A DNA stretch of 64,000 nucleotides from Trema orientale (Eukaryota > Streptophyta > Magnoliopsida > Rosales > Cannabaceae). Position numbers and translations under genes: made by a program. Below, piece by piece: positions 34,960-47,958 of this stretch. Each line of letters opens with the position of its first letter. The stretch's first letter is position 1. Location of the stretch: positions 782,633 to 846,632 of the forward strand of contig JXTC01000109.1 in assembly GCA_002914845.1 (NCBI GenBank). The letters are read 5' to 3'. The notes beneath the pieces are model-generated. The model made no database searches and was not told the origin of the DNA. It worked only from the letters and a program-made list of their open reading frames with translations.

Positions 34960-35573
34960 TCATTTGTAAGTAACAATACTAAGTTTTTTATAATTAACAG
35001 AACATTGTAAACAAAAAAATATTAAATAAGTTTCAAATGCTAAAGTTCAAATACATAAGACGTTATGCACGATTTTTTCAGATCGTATTGTGACTTCAGC
35101 TTGTACAAAGCGAGTTAATCTTAATCGAATTTAAACTCCTTAAAACTTTCACCTCTTGATTAATAGAGTCAAGCTTCTTCCTCATCACATGAATTAGCTT
35201 GCATACAAGCCGATCGCGTTATTTACGATGAATATCTGGGCAAATCATGCGAAAATCAATGGATTTAAATTCAGATTTGATCTTTCTGATATTTAGTTGA
35301 TTGTAGCTAATTAAATTCAAATTAATGCTTACGTAATCTGTAAAAAAGAACCCTATCTCCCTCAACCTATAAATACACGACTAATAGACTAAGATAAGGG
35401 ACAAAGAGTTCTTTCTTATACGACTTATATTCTCTCTATCTCTCAAAAATATTAACTACAAGCTTTATATTCGAAGACTGAACTACTATAAACTCGTGTC
35501 TCAATTTTAATTTTATCAAAATTAGCATTTATTATATTACTCACGTCGTTGAACCAATTTTTAGCATCAACAT
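34960..35573 (+). other. Possible LTR-like fragment
   Basis: TATAAATAC at about 35369, a following CT-rich leader-like stretch, and an end reading TTTTTAGCATCAACA look like the U3-R-U5 end of a plant LTR. No start, target duplication, primer site or partner LTR could be found, so this stays tentative. Confidence 0.25.
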
Positions 35574-35637
35574 AAGTATATATAATTCTCTAAACTCATT
35601 ATTTTACGGAAGATAAATGAATATGAGTGGTGTAAAG

Positions 35638-36215
35638 TAGGGCTGGCAATTCGTGTTATCGTGTCGTGTTCGGGTCGACACGATTACGACACGACACGAT
35701 AACACCTAACCCGAACACGACACGATTAATAAACGTGTCAAAAATTTAAACCCGAACACGACACGATTAATATACGTGTAACACGACACGACACGTGTAA
35801 CCCGTTTAATAAACGTGTCATGTGTCATATTATGACCCGTTTGACACGATTATTCAAAATTGACACGATTATTCTAATTTAACACGATTATAACTACTTA
35901 ATTTAATTTTACTCCTATAAATATGCTTAGAATTAATTAAAATCACGTTTAATATATTAAAATATTAATAAATGTGTCGTATTAGTGTCGTGTTGACACG
36001 ACACGAAAATGACACGAAAACGACACGTTTAATTAAACGGGTTACACGGGTCATTTTCGGGTTAAGCAGGTTGACCCGAAACCCACCCGTTTATTATACG
36101 TGTTACACGTGTCAACCCGAAATTGACACGAAAATTAAATGGGTCACCCAAACCCGTTTATTTCGTGTCGTTTTCGAGTCGTATCGTCGTGTCGTGTAGA
36201 AAATTGCCAGCCCTA
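35638..36215. mobile_element. hAT MITE with internal ACACGAC array (578 bp)
   Basis: Perfect terminal inverted repeats TAGGGCTGGCAATT / AATTGCCAGCCCTA are flanked by an exact 8-bp duplication GTGTAAAG (35630-35637 and 36216-36223), diagnostic of hAT transposition. The interior is packed with ACACGACACG / CGTGTCGTGT and GTGTCAA units in both orientations, more densely near the ends. No transposase is encoded. Confidence 0.95.
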
Positions 36216-36223
36216 GTGTAAAG

Positions 36224-37708
36224 TTACATACATATCTATATATAATTATTTTTTATGTGAATATGTATATATATTGGGATGGGTAATAGGGCGGATCATG
36301 CTAATATCGTCCCCGCACTATACTTTCATATTACCGGTGCGGTTATTATCCGTCCCGATCATTTTTCTCACTTGAGTGATTTTTTCTTTTCTTATTCGAA
36401 TCAGATAATCACAGATACCTGTAACAATGAGTTATATTACTATCATCCCTATTTGGACCATCCGTTGATGCTTTCCCTATGGTGAGGTACATTTAGGGTC
36501 TATCTCGATGAATGTTCATGGTATGATAGTGGCACAAATGACCATATAGACGCTCTATTTTAAGATACATAAATTGAAATTAATTTTTTTTTATTAAATA
36601 TACACTGTGTTAACTAATTTTAGCAGCTAAACTTCTCATCTAGAATTAATTTGGACAAGGATGGCAACCAAACAATTAAAACAAATTTTTTGAAAAGAGG
36701 AAGTGATATGATTTACTGTTATACATAATTAGTTGGAAATAATAAGTGGTACTAGTCTAATTGTTTTAAGAAACTTTTTATCTACGGGCCATTCTAGACC
36801 TAAGGCATGGGCCCTGGAAATTTCCAGATTAGGTTCCAAATCAGAACCATAAACTTCCTATTAGCTTGAGCCCAGCTCTACCCAACTATAGGAATGTTAA
36901 ATAAGTTCCCTATAATCTCGTTGTCATTTTGCTAATGTAGTTCTCAAATAGAATTTTTCTTCTTTCTTCTTAAGGAAAATGATTTTGATTTTATCAAACT
37001 CAATAACTTCTTGGTGTCTACTTCTTACAGGGTGTCAAGGGAGAAGCAGGTCCAAAAGCAACAACTAAAATCACTCCTTCTATTATTACCAAAAAAAAAA
37101 AAATCACTTCTATTTTTTTTTAAGAAAAATAAATTATGCTTCTATTGCACTCTCTTTACATAAAAAGAAAAAAAGATAGGGCAGGGACTGCTTTTCACGC
37201 CAAACAAACTGAAAATAAAAACAAAATTGTCAAGGGACAAAGGAGCCTTCCTCTCAGTTTATTGTGATTTGCAATTTTATAAATTAGATTGAGACACAAA
37301 TAACTAATAATTATTAAGAGCCGCGACCAAGCAGCCAATTCCACTGACCCTCAAAGGGAAAATCATCATTGTAGATAACCGAATCAAATGTGAATCGATA
37401 CACACTACTCATACCTCCATAAGCATAACATGTTTTTTTGCTAACAAATATTTAGCTTCTTGCTTAAGCAAAACTGCAATCAATGCCCACTATACGCATT
37501 CTTATAATTATCTGGTATTCTATATAGAAGATCAATCACATCTGATTAATTGGTCAAACATACAACCGCTTTCTCACATAATTTATCAACATTTCTTATG
37601 CTTTTTATGCAACATATCCAAGTCAATAAAAAGATGATTAAAAAAAAAAAAAAAGGAAGGAAGAGAACACTTTAGTCTATCAAACACTTTTGTGGGGCCC
37701 AATTCCAA
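36224..37708. other. Intergenic spacer downstream of the receptor kinase
   Basis: AT-rich sequence with A/T homopolymers. It includes the 3' flank of the minus-strand receptor-kinase gene. I see no gene or definable element. Confidence 0.45.
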
Positions 37709-40700
37709 TTAAAGACACTTGTCTAGCACTTGGAGGGCTTCTTTCATGGTTGGTCTCTTTTGTGGGACAAAAGAAGCACAATTAAACCCTAATTTTAAAC
37801 ATGCCAACATGGCATCCTCCTTGCTCTCCACCTCAGCCCTGATCGCCACGTCAACCAATCTCAAAACCCGGTTCTTGTCCTCAATCATCGAACCGAGTCC
37901 GGTCCACTGCCCTAGTTCCCGGTCTGAGAAAACCCGCCCGGTGAGAAGCTCAAGCAAAAGCATACCAAAAGAAAACACATCCCACTTGGGACTAGGCTTC
38001 AAGTTCTTCATTGACTCCGGTGCTTGATAAGGAGATACGCCAGCTGCAGAGAATCCGGGGCTGCCGCCGATTGGGACATCGTATTGGCCATCGCGGCTGG
38101 CGGAGGCTGTCGGTTTTAGGCTTCCGAAATTTCTTGCCGAACCGCTTGATTTGTGGCTGCTTCCACTCGGGACAATAAGCCGGTCTAGGCCAAAATCACT
38201 TATTATGGGCTCCATATCTAAGTTCAAGAGGATATTGCTTGGTTTAATATTGCCATGCACGTGCTTCTTCTCGTGGATGTAAGTTAGTCCCCTGGCGATG
38301 CCTCTTGCTATCTTGAGCCGGACTTCAAGTGGTTGATGACATGGTGATGAGCCCGCTCTTCCTGAATATATCATGCACAAATGTTAGACGAAAATACAAA
38401 CTTTGGTGGGAATTACAAAATTTTGTATGACGAGAAATTAAATTGACGATTCTTTGTAACGAATCCACATTAGAAGAAATGTTATTATTATTTTTTTTTA
38501 AAAAAAAAACTGAATTTGAATTCCAGGAGAATAATATCCACAGAAAACAAGATAATAACCAAACAAAAAAAAAAGTACAGTTAAAGACAGCGTACTCTAG
38601 CAAAGTTATCCCATGAGCTCAAGTACCAGACAAGCAATTAAAGCCAAGTGAAGTAAGAAGAAAGAAAAAGATAAGAATCGGCCATATAAATAAATAAAAT
38701 GGATTTGTTGGCGGTTTTTCCATGAAAGTGACACACGATTTGGTTGTATTAAAAATGTGAAATTTACTCTAAATAGTAACTTAAAGAACATGGTCTTATA
38801 CGTACCAGGGTCACAGGCATACCCAATATTACTACAACACTGGTTTTTTCTACTTATGTTCTAGCTTATGCCAGGCATCACGTGCAGTAATGAATCTCAC
38901 AAGTATTTCTCTTCTTTTATAAACAGAGCATGTCAATTGTTTATTAAGTATGTAGATTGATGTAGATTGAGTATTGCTATATACTAATGATCACTTATAC
39001 AACTTGTCCAGTTTATGCCCTAAGAAATGTATTTTTATTTTTGTGTACTTTGCTCACCCTAGGATTTATATAGGGGGACCTTGAGAGATCATGTTGACTG
39101 TAAAAAGGATCCTAAGAAAAATAATATAGAATATGATGAAAAAAAAAATGGACACAGAAGATCACAGCAACTGCAGTGACGTGGATTAGTACATTTTTGT
39201 TAATTTATTTGGATCCTAAATTGGAAAGAACCTAAATATTACCATAAATCTTTTTCTGAGTTCGATGAAATGCGTATATTTATATCTCAATTTCACACCA
39301 AAAGGTCGTATACTAATCATATAGGCAGTAGATTTTCCTTTTTAAATTCCAAGAAAATAAGAGCGGTACATACTAGTCCAACTAAGGAAAATCCACTAAC
39401 ATGCAAAAACAAAACGAAGCGTAATTTAGCAGAAAGCAAACAACTTCACTAGCATACGCTCAGAATAGAAAAAGAACAGAGGGAAACAGAGGAGGGTAGT
39501 GAGACACTTACGGCTACCGGTGTTAGCGAGGCTGCCATTGGAGACGTAATCATAGATAACAAGCTTTTCATCTTCTCCCCAATAAAATCCGCGAACCCGA
39601 ACCAAATTCGGGTGTCGGACCTTGGCTATGGACCTCACCTGGTTCTCGAAGTCCCTCATCTTCTCCCCCTGACTCTTCCCGATCCGCCTCACCACCACCG
39701 CGGTCCCGTCCTCCATTAACGCCTTGTACACGATGCTTTCCCCGTTCGCTCCCAAAATATACGCCGAAGCTTTCAGCAGAGTCTCCAGCTCCAGCTCCGG
39801 CGACTGTTCTCCGTCTACGGTCACCAGCAGCCCCCCATCCTGGTGAGGACCCGAACGCACTGGTTCTCTGTTTTTCTCGTCTCGATCACTGTCGGAGCTC
39901 GTCCCCTCCGATGTTTCTTCGGCCTTAAGCGTCAAGCAAGACCATGTAGAGGCTTTAATGGCATCTGGGTCGTCCAGTTTTGGGCCATTACCCGGTTTAT
40001 TATCCGGGTCGGGCGCAGACTTCGTTTCCGGGTCGAGTAGTTTCCTCTTCCTGACCTGGTAGACGTAGAGAATCACCATTGCGAGGACGGCTATTCCTGC
40101 CAAGTCTCCAATGGCGATTCCGACTATTGTACCAGGTTTTAGCCCGGTTTGCTGTTGATTCGGATCTCCGTTAGTGGCCGTGACAGGGGTCGAGTCGATT
40201 GTTTTGGGTATGGCTGCAATGGCCGGAGAAGAAGTTGCGGAAACATTTGGCGCAGTAGACAGAGTCGAAGGAATTGTGCAGAGATTTTTGAGGGGTTTCC
40301 CGCAAAGATCAGAGTTCCCTGAAAAAAGCTCCTTTTTTTGACTGAGCAGAGTCGTAGATTCCGGTATTGGTCCGGTGAGATTGTTGAACGAGAGATCAAT
40401 AGTAGCGTTCACCGGAATGAGCTTCGCAAACTCGACTGGTATTTTGCCTGAAATCTTGTTATAAGATAGGTTCAAGTAACGCAAATTTTCTCCACCAAAA
40501 TCCAAAGGCAGAGTCCCATTGAGCAAGTTCGACGATAGATCCAGTACTTGGACCTTACTAAACCCTCCGGGGACGTCGCCGGAAAAGTAATTGCTTTTCA
40601 GGCTCACGACGGTAAGATTCTGCAAAGAGGTGAGATTTGCGGGGACTTTTCCGGCGAAAGCGTTGTCGGAGAGATTCAAGAGCTGAAGACTCCTGAGGCC

Positions 40701-41153
40701 AGAGATGTAGTCAGGGAGTTGACCCGAGATGACATTGTTGGAGAGAGAGAGCACCTGAAGCTCGGAGGCGTTGAAGATGGTGAAAGTTAAAGACCCGTTA
40801 AAGAAGTTGTCGGAGAGATCAAGGTGGCGGAGGTGTTCGATGCGTCCCAGGTCGGGGGAGATCGAACCCAGAAGCTGGCAGTTGGGGAGGACCAAGCTGG
40901 TGACCCGGAACATGTCCGGCGTCCCAGGTGGACCGATTTCGGCGCACGTGACTCCGTTCCATGAGCATGGAGTTTGGTCGTTGTAGTTCCAGGTTTCCAA
41001 GGCCGAAAGCGGGTCGCTCAAGATCAAGTACTTGAACGAAAGCAAGAAAATTCCGTCTGAGTTGAGAGCTGTACAAGAATAGAGTAGGACAAGGAGAAAA
41101 AACGAAGTGACCCTCCGCCAAAAATGGAGTCTCTTAATGGTCTTGGAGGTCAT
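37709..41153 (-). CDS. LRR receptor-like pseudokinase (LRR-III type, At4g37250-like)
   Basis: Two exons, 41153-39512 and 38361-37709, encode 764 aa across a 1150-base GT-AG intron that splits Arg548. Residues 1 to about 29 form a signal peptide. An LRRNT cap (residues 33-73, with CSWNGVTC) and about six or seven leucine-rich repeats up to residue 280 follow, with a C-terminal Cys pair (DLCGKPLKNLC). A Ser/Thr/Pro-rich stalk leads to a transmembrane helix at 341-364 and RKRK stop-transfer. The kinase domain runs from about 457 to 762. The beta-3 lysine position is Arg489 (AVVVRR), and HRD is H583-G584-N585, while D603-F-G is kept. These changes are common in this clade and predict little or no phosphotransfer, so it probably signals through partners. 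Length and two-exon structure match the Arabidopsis relative (768 aa). The ligand is unknown. Confidence 0.95.
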
Positions 41154-41379
41154 TTTTCTCTGGAGTAGTACTGGTTATTTTCCGCATGGCTTGACTCTTA
41201 CTTGTTCATGGTGTAGAAAAAGAGCCGAGAGAGGAACAGAGATGGTGACCAACTGCAGTTATTTGTTGTTTTGGTCACCAAATCAATTGGGTTAAGCGGA
41301 GATTAGCTAATCTTTGGTTTAAGTTCCAAAGAAGGAGAAAATGGAGTGAGGACGTAAAGTAGCAATCGGTATTGGAGAA

Positions 41380-41383
<4 letters not shown>

Positions 41384-41419
<36 letters not shown>
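41384..41419 (+). repeat. (GA)n microsatellite upstream of the receptor kinase
   Basis: A run of about 18 GA units lies 230-265 bases before the ATG on the minus strand, where it reads as (CT)n. CT-rich tracts near plant transcription starts can act as initiator-like elements. Confidence 0.9.
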
Positions 41420-41426
<7 letters not shown>

Positions 41427-43885
41427 TGTGTGTTTTAGAATTTAGAGGCTGGCAAAGCTAAAGCCAAAGAGATATTGTTGTCTTTTAAGTGTTACAGTAG
41501 AAAATAATGGATGGAAACTTACTGTACATCGGAAATCTAATATTATAATATGAGATGTACATATAGGACTGGCAGTGGCTCTGCAATGACTAGTATACTT
41601 TTTTAACTAATTAACTCTGTTTTTTTTTTTTTTTCATTGAGATAATTAAGATGGGAAAGCAGAGGAGGAATCTTACTGCTGGTAGCTACAGGACACGCCA
41701 GTGAGTTGGAGCCCATAACAGGTCGCAGTAAGAGCCAAGTCCACTCTGCTATCGAGTACCACAGTCTACAATAACAAGCCTTTGTAAATTTTGATCACTC
41801 TCACTCAGTTTGTACTACAAGTCTACAGGTCTTCACTTTTTAGCCCTGGGGACACTGGTTTGGGAAATGAAATTGGCCCTCATGATTTGAATATATAATA
41901 CACATATATAGAGGCACATATATTACAACGCACAATGTTGAGATTTATCTCGTTAAGTGGATTTTTTTTCATGCCTGTTCTATACATTTTCTGAAATATG
42001 CCTACTCTACTCCTGGTAATATCCCTTACAACTTCCATAAGGCACATAAAAGAAGGTTTTTTTTTTTTTTTTTTTTCCTTTCTGAAAAAAGAGGATAAAT
42101 GTATGTTTTGAACGGAGCTGCTTTGATTAATTGAACTCAAACCATGCAGTAGTTGATAAAAGATTAAAAGTGGTAAAACAATGGAATTTGAGGTTATAAC
42201 TCTTTTTATTTGATAATATATGTTTATAACTCGTGAGCATATATACGTACATATGAAATATTATTGAATGGTTGGGATTTGGGAAAGATCATTTGGGGGA
42301 GAAAAAAAAACCTTGAAAAGTAAAAAAAAAAATATCGTAAGGGACAATTTTAGCTATTGGAATGGGCCATTGGGTGACTTTATTTATTTATTTATTTTTT
42401 CTTTCTTGCAATTGTGAGGCGTTGGGTTCTAGGTTCGCCGCTAAGAACTGCTCTACTTTCAGTTAAAGTCACATGCAAGTAATATTTAGACGTTGGTAAG
42501 CTAATCCACTTACCAACTTCTTTTTCCTTTTGACTAAACCACTCATTCTGTATATTTTCATTCTCTTTACTTTTTCCTTTCTTTTTCTTTCACCTGATAT
42601 TCTCTTACTTTTCTAATAGTTCGATGGTAGACATGGCAAATTTTGTGAGACATGCGAAGTTGGTGGGTCATACATATACTTTTATTTTATTTGTCCGCTT
42701 GGTTATTCTTGTTTTTAATCTATTTTTTTTATATGGATATCTCACAAAAGATGCAGAAAGAGTGTAAAGTAAAAAAATAATTTAAAAATAGTTCTAAACT
42801 AGATTGTAGATACACATCGTCACGAGCCTATGTTTTTAGTTAAAGATTTCCTACGTGTTCGTCATCAATCAAAAGAGACAAAAACTCTAAAGAAAATTGA
42901 GTTAAATTTATTGCTTAAGCCGAGCATCTTGTATCGACTTTTTGCTAATTTCTTACGCTATATAATTTAATCATAATTGTAATAGTTCAATGAAATTAAT
43001 CTACATTTGCCTAATATTAAACCAGCTTTCATAATCCAAAAGTGCAAAATTAACACAGCATTACCACACATAATTAACGAATATGACATGATATGTAAGT
43101 CATATATAGATAAAGTAAAGTCCAATGCGCCCTATTTTCTAGGATCAGTCATACTTAGTCAATACATATGATACTAGCTAGTGATCAATCAATTATTAAA
43201 GTTGAAGAAATATATAGTGGCAATATATATCTGTATTGGCAAGCAATAGATGGGTCCTTTCCTTCTAATTGCCGACTCCACAAACATGTGAAAATATTGA
43301 TGAAAAACAAGGTTGAAATCCGAAAGAAATAGAGACAATTAGCTGACAGCATAATATTGTTTTGGCAGCCATCAAATCATCCAAATACATAACTTTACTT
43401 CCTTTCCTTTATCTTCTTTCTTCTACAATTGTGGTACATACATACATGCATGCAATACAAAACTTGGCATGAGGTTTGATTGAGAAAACTCATCAATATA
43501 GATGGAGACAACGAACAAAGAGCCAGTTCTAAAACATGTTATATATTGTGAGGGGACCAGCGCATATATATATACATATATATCTATAAGTTCTTTTTCG
43601 CTTTATAAATGAACTCGTATATTTTTCCGAAGAAGATGAGGGAAATCCCACAACATAATCTCCGATGGAGCTCTGGTGATGATATAGTGACCAATATATG
43701 CATTCTCTTTTTGATATAATAAAAACACGTACTTTGTAACATTCCATAGAAACTCAGGCGTATGTGCCTTTTGTACCAGGCAGCGCGAAATAAGCGCAGA
43801 ACTTTTGTGAAAGTGATATCCTTAAGCTTCTTTTAATGACTCGGAAAATTCCAAACAATATCCCATATTGTTAATATTAATAGTA
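41420..43885. other. Intergenic spacer, no gene recognised
   Basis: AT-rich, with a poly-T tract at about 42057-42076 and scattered A/T runs. It includes the distal promoter side of the receptor-kinase gene. Nothing codes convincingly. Confidence 0.5.
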
Positions 43886-44327
43886 TGTTGGAATTTATCT
43901 TTTGAAAATAGTTCACGTGTCAAAAGATTATGACTTAATTTATAATAATAATAAAAATAATTTAAAAAATTAACTAAATAAATAATGAGTATGATGTAGT
44001 ATAACTGCTCAGTTTATATAACATGAAAAGTGAAAAAACTGAATAGATATTTTTAATATTCAATAATTACCCACGTTCTTGATGGGAGAAAGTAGATAAA
44101 AAGGTTATAAAGGAAATTCTAACCTAAAAGAGAGATAGGCTAAATTTCTTAGCCTGTGAAAAATCCATCTCTGAGAGGTCTCTCATAAAAAAGAATAAGA
44201 TAGAAGATTTGAGGTTTATCTGCTTTTCTTACTTGAACAACAACAGCTAGAGATATAATTCTTATCTTTTTATAAAGTTTTTCTAACATTAATAGGATCC
44301 TTATTTTGTCCCACAGTTTTTCTAACA
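43886..44327 (+). mobile_element. Solo LTR, copia-type (442 bp)
   Basis: It starts TGTTGGAATTTATC and ends TTTTTCTAACA, with a perfect 5-bp target duplication TAGTA on both sides (43881-43885 and 44328-44332). No internal domain or second LTR accompanies it. A full element must have inserted here and been removed by LTR-LTR recombination. Confidence 0.85.
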
Positions 44328-44332
44328 TAGTA

Positions 44333-46936
44333 TACTCAGTAATGCCTCCAAGCAGTAGTGTTTGGAGACTTATTTGTTATGAAAAGTTTTCATGTAGTCA
44401 AGACCGAATCTTCCGGCTTTACACATATTCTTTCGTCAAAAGAATAGGGTTAGATTTCTAGACTGAATCTACCTTAAAGTCTGACCAATTTGATTTTCTT
44501 TCTAAAGTTTCTTTCTTTTTTCTATATATATTTATTATAGGGAGATGGTGTATATATATAACTTCCAATAATTAACACATGAACAATTTTGGTTTTAATA
44601 ATAATCTTGAACTCAAGGTATTCGATCTTAAAAACTTCTTAGTCATTATTATCAACATTCAATACATGACCAGAACTCGCTGAATCATTCACTTAAACCT
44701 AATCAGCTGTGATCACTTTTACCTTTAAGGTGTTTCTGATAAATAAATTGAAAACACTGCTCATGTAAACTAATTACTACTCCTTTTTGGCATTTTTTTT
44801 TTCTGTGAACTAATTACTCAAACTATGTCTAAAATACTCACCATGATTAATTTATTATCATTTTCTTTTTTCTAATAGACGAATTGATAACACTGATGAC
44901 ATAAGTTGTGTCAAGCTAGTATCCACGCATGAAGACTCAGACAATGTTGGAAAATATGTCTGATTATCAACAATGTCTAGTACCGGGTTCATTTTAGTGG
45001 CAATATTAAAATGCTATGAAGATAATGAGAGCTGAAGTTCTCTTTTCTAATTATGATCTTATTATAATATGGTTCACCCGCGAGTAGTCAAACTACTCCA
45101 TTCCCCTAGTTAACAAAAAAATTTTAGAGCCAGTACTTTTGACAACATTTGTATGATTTCTGTGGTAAAATGTAAGTGCACATGCCTTGTCGTGTGATGA
45201 ACCAAATAGTATATATTAGGCAAAGAAAAAAAAAAAGAAAGAAAGAAAAAAGAGGAGTAAATAACGTACAACATAAAAAAGAACAAAAAGACAGCAAATT
45301 TATCTATGCGTACAAAGTTACTTTGGTAAATGGAGTCGACCAATTGATGCCGTGGAGTGTACGCTGTCACGCTGCCTCCAATCATATTGAGACTATATTA
45401 GACACAAATATAAAAATCAAACTATGTTTTTTCTTTTCTTTTTTCCCCCTTTTAATAATAATGAATCAGTTTTTTTTTTTAACCCAGCAAAAAAAAAAAA
45501 AAAAAGAATCCCTTTTTTTTTTTCTGTCCTCTTGTGGGATAGTAACTTTGTATTTTTTTTAATTGATGTGATCTGATCAATGTAAGTATGTTAGTACTAC
45601 CATGTTTTTTTTTCCGGAAAACTAGTACTACCATGATTTGATATTAGAGAGATAGCTAATCAATTATGTGACCAACTTTATACTAAAATACGTTTAATTT
45701 GGTTTAGTAATAATGTTATTTAAATCTACAATTCTTAATAGACAAATCTTACTGCGGTTCGTCAAAGGACTGATCATTTGAGTTTCTAACGTCTTTATTT
45801 GTCGAAATCAGGTCATGAATTTTGGACACATGTAACGTGGGTCGACCAAGTCTCCCATCCTTTTACACTATACGCCCGTGATGACATGGGTTAAATTTGT
45901 CGGGTGTCTCGTGAACTCTACAGGTAGATTAACTTGTCCACGTGTCAACTGATGACTAATCTGATTATTAGTACCTTTTTCATACATGTTTAGTCTGGTT
46001 TTTATGGGGCTCATGACTATAGTTAAGACAAATTGCAGAAGAGGCTTGCAGAGAAAATCTACCTGTAGGCTATAGCGATGCATGATTCTCACGAATTATG
46101 TAGTGTGGATAAAGTTGCTGAATGATAGTTTTAGATTATCTGTCATACATATATTTTATATACATTTGTATATCATTTTTCTAGATATGTACCACATTTA
46201 GTGGTTTTTAACGTAAAATTGAACTCATCTATAAGCTAAGATGGTTTATATATTTTCAGCAAACTCATGTAAACATACTGATGATAATGATTTACTAGCT
46301 GATATGTTTTTACATATATATTTTTAGCACATTGGGTACTAGCTGATAATGATTTACGATTTTTGGACCAAAAAAAGGGAGGGAAAAAAAAAAGAAAAAA
46401 AAACATTGATGATTTTATCATAAAAATCATTATATTGATGCTTTATTTTATCTATCAGAACATTATTCTCGTCCATATCCTACGATGGTTATATTTTTAG
46501 CATAAAAATACACCTAGTATACTGATGATTTATATTTTGCAAAGATCGTAAACTATTCATACTAATATAATATTTACATTTTTAACAAATACGTAAACTC
46601 ATTTTTCCTAAAAGATTTAAACCATCAAAACTAGTAATAAACTAATTAAAAAAAATAAAAGTGTTATTTTTCTAATAAACTCCATTAAAGTGGGACAAAG
46701 CCTAATTTTTAACACTATAAAGGGGCTTTGTAGCAAAATGGTAAAGTATATCAATTTTAATAACAAAAGAGTAAAGTATGTAACACTATTGGGTCTCACT
46801 CAAAAGTACTAGTTTGAAAGTACTTTTGGGCTCATAGACCATCACTTAAATACCCATGATCTTCCTAGAACATACCTGATGTGGGACTTGGGGCGTTATA
46901 ATCTCCTCCTTTTAAGGTCTAGCGTCCTCGCTAGGG
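44333..46936. other. Intergenic spacer with simple-sequence runs
   Basis: AT-rich with long A and T homopolymers (for example near 45229, 45470 and 45489). Near 46801 a 9-base inverted repeat CAAAAGTAC/GTACTTTTG is followed by GATGTGGGACTTGGGGCG and TCCTCGCTAGGG. These phrases occur next to plant LTRs, but no element could be bounded. No gene is seen. Confidence 0.45.
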
Positions 46937-47890
46937 TGTCACAACCGAATTCTAAAGTCATTACTTTTAGTAATTTTAAGTTGAAATAGTGATTAACAGG
47001 AATTTTTACAAAATTCCAGAAAATTAAGTACTTGAAATTTTAATTTTTAGTCCTCAAAAGTAAGTAAAATTCAAAAGTAGGAATCTTCTCATTAGTTTTA
47101 ATTTCTCGAGAAAATATACACTTAATATTTAAAGGAATTCCATTTAATTCATTTAGAAACTTTTTATTTAAAATCATGAAGTTCAATAAAATGAGTCCAA
47201 TGTCCAAACAATTTACATAATGTTATATATATTTCTAAGAACTCAATTTAATAGCAAAATTATCCTCATATATCTACTTAGTAAATACACTACTATTGGC
47301 TAAATAAATTTAACATAGAAAGTAAAGGATGATATAGAATAGGAACCAACCAATGAAGAGGTAAGAAACAACATACGTATGCCAAACAAGATTGTTAAGC
47401 CGCCATGACAATTATCCCAAAAATAAATCAACATCTGAAAGTGGAAGGAAGTAGGGGGTGAGCACGTGAATGCTCAGTAGAGATTCAATTACAGGTTTTT
47501 ATCCAATATAAATACTTACTTTCAAGATTATGCATAGTCAGTGAAATACTTAAACAGTTAAACTGAAATCCAATAAAAATTATCGGCCAAAGGTTTAAAT
47601 CTCCCAAAACCTTATAAAACACCGTCTTAAAACAGAATCATTTTCCAAATATTCAAATATTCTAAACCATTGTAAAATATGATATTAAATCCAGTACATA
47701 TCTATTTAAGTCAAGTACATAACATGCAATACAATCAATGACAAGTCCGAGCTACCAAAGATTGGTGACCATAAGTATGCCATGTAATGTGAGCTATCCT
47801 AAGTGAGTAAAAGCACATGTGTACTATGTCCGAGTCACCTAAGTTGGTAATCGTGAGTATGATATATAGTCCGAACACCCTAGATAGCGT

Positions 47891-47958
47891 ACCGTAAGTC
47901 CGAGCACTCTGAAGGGGTACCATAAGTCCGAGTACCCAGTAGGGGTACCATAAGTCCG
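47891..47958 (+). repeat. 28-bp tandem repeat (AAGTCCGAG units)
   Basis: Two full and one partial 28-base units with core CATAAGTCCGAGTACC sit in tandem, and looser copies extend back to about 47744. The array lies within the putative LTR. Confidence 0.75.

Noticed and set aside
42386..42440. Second SINE or tRNA-like B box (GGTTCGCCGC)
   Set aside because: No A box at the right distance and the B box departs from the consensus.
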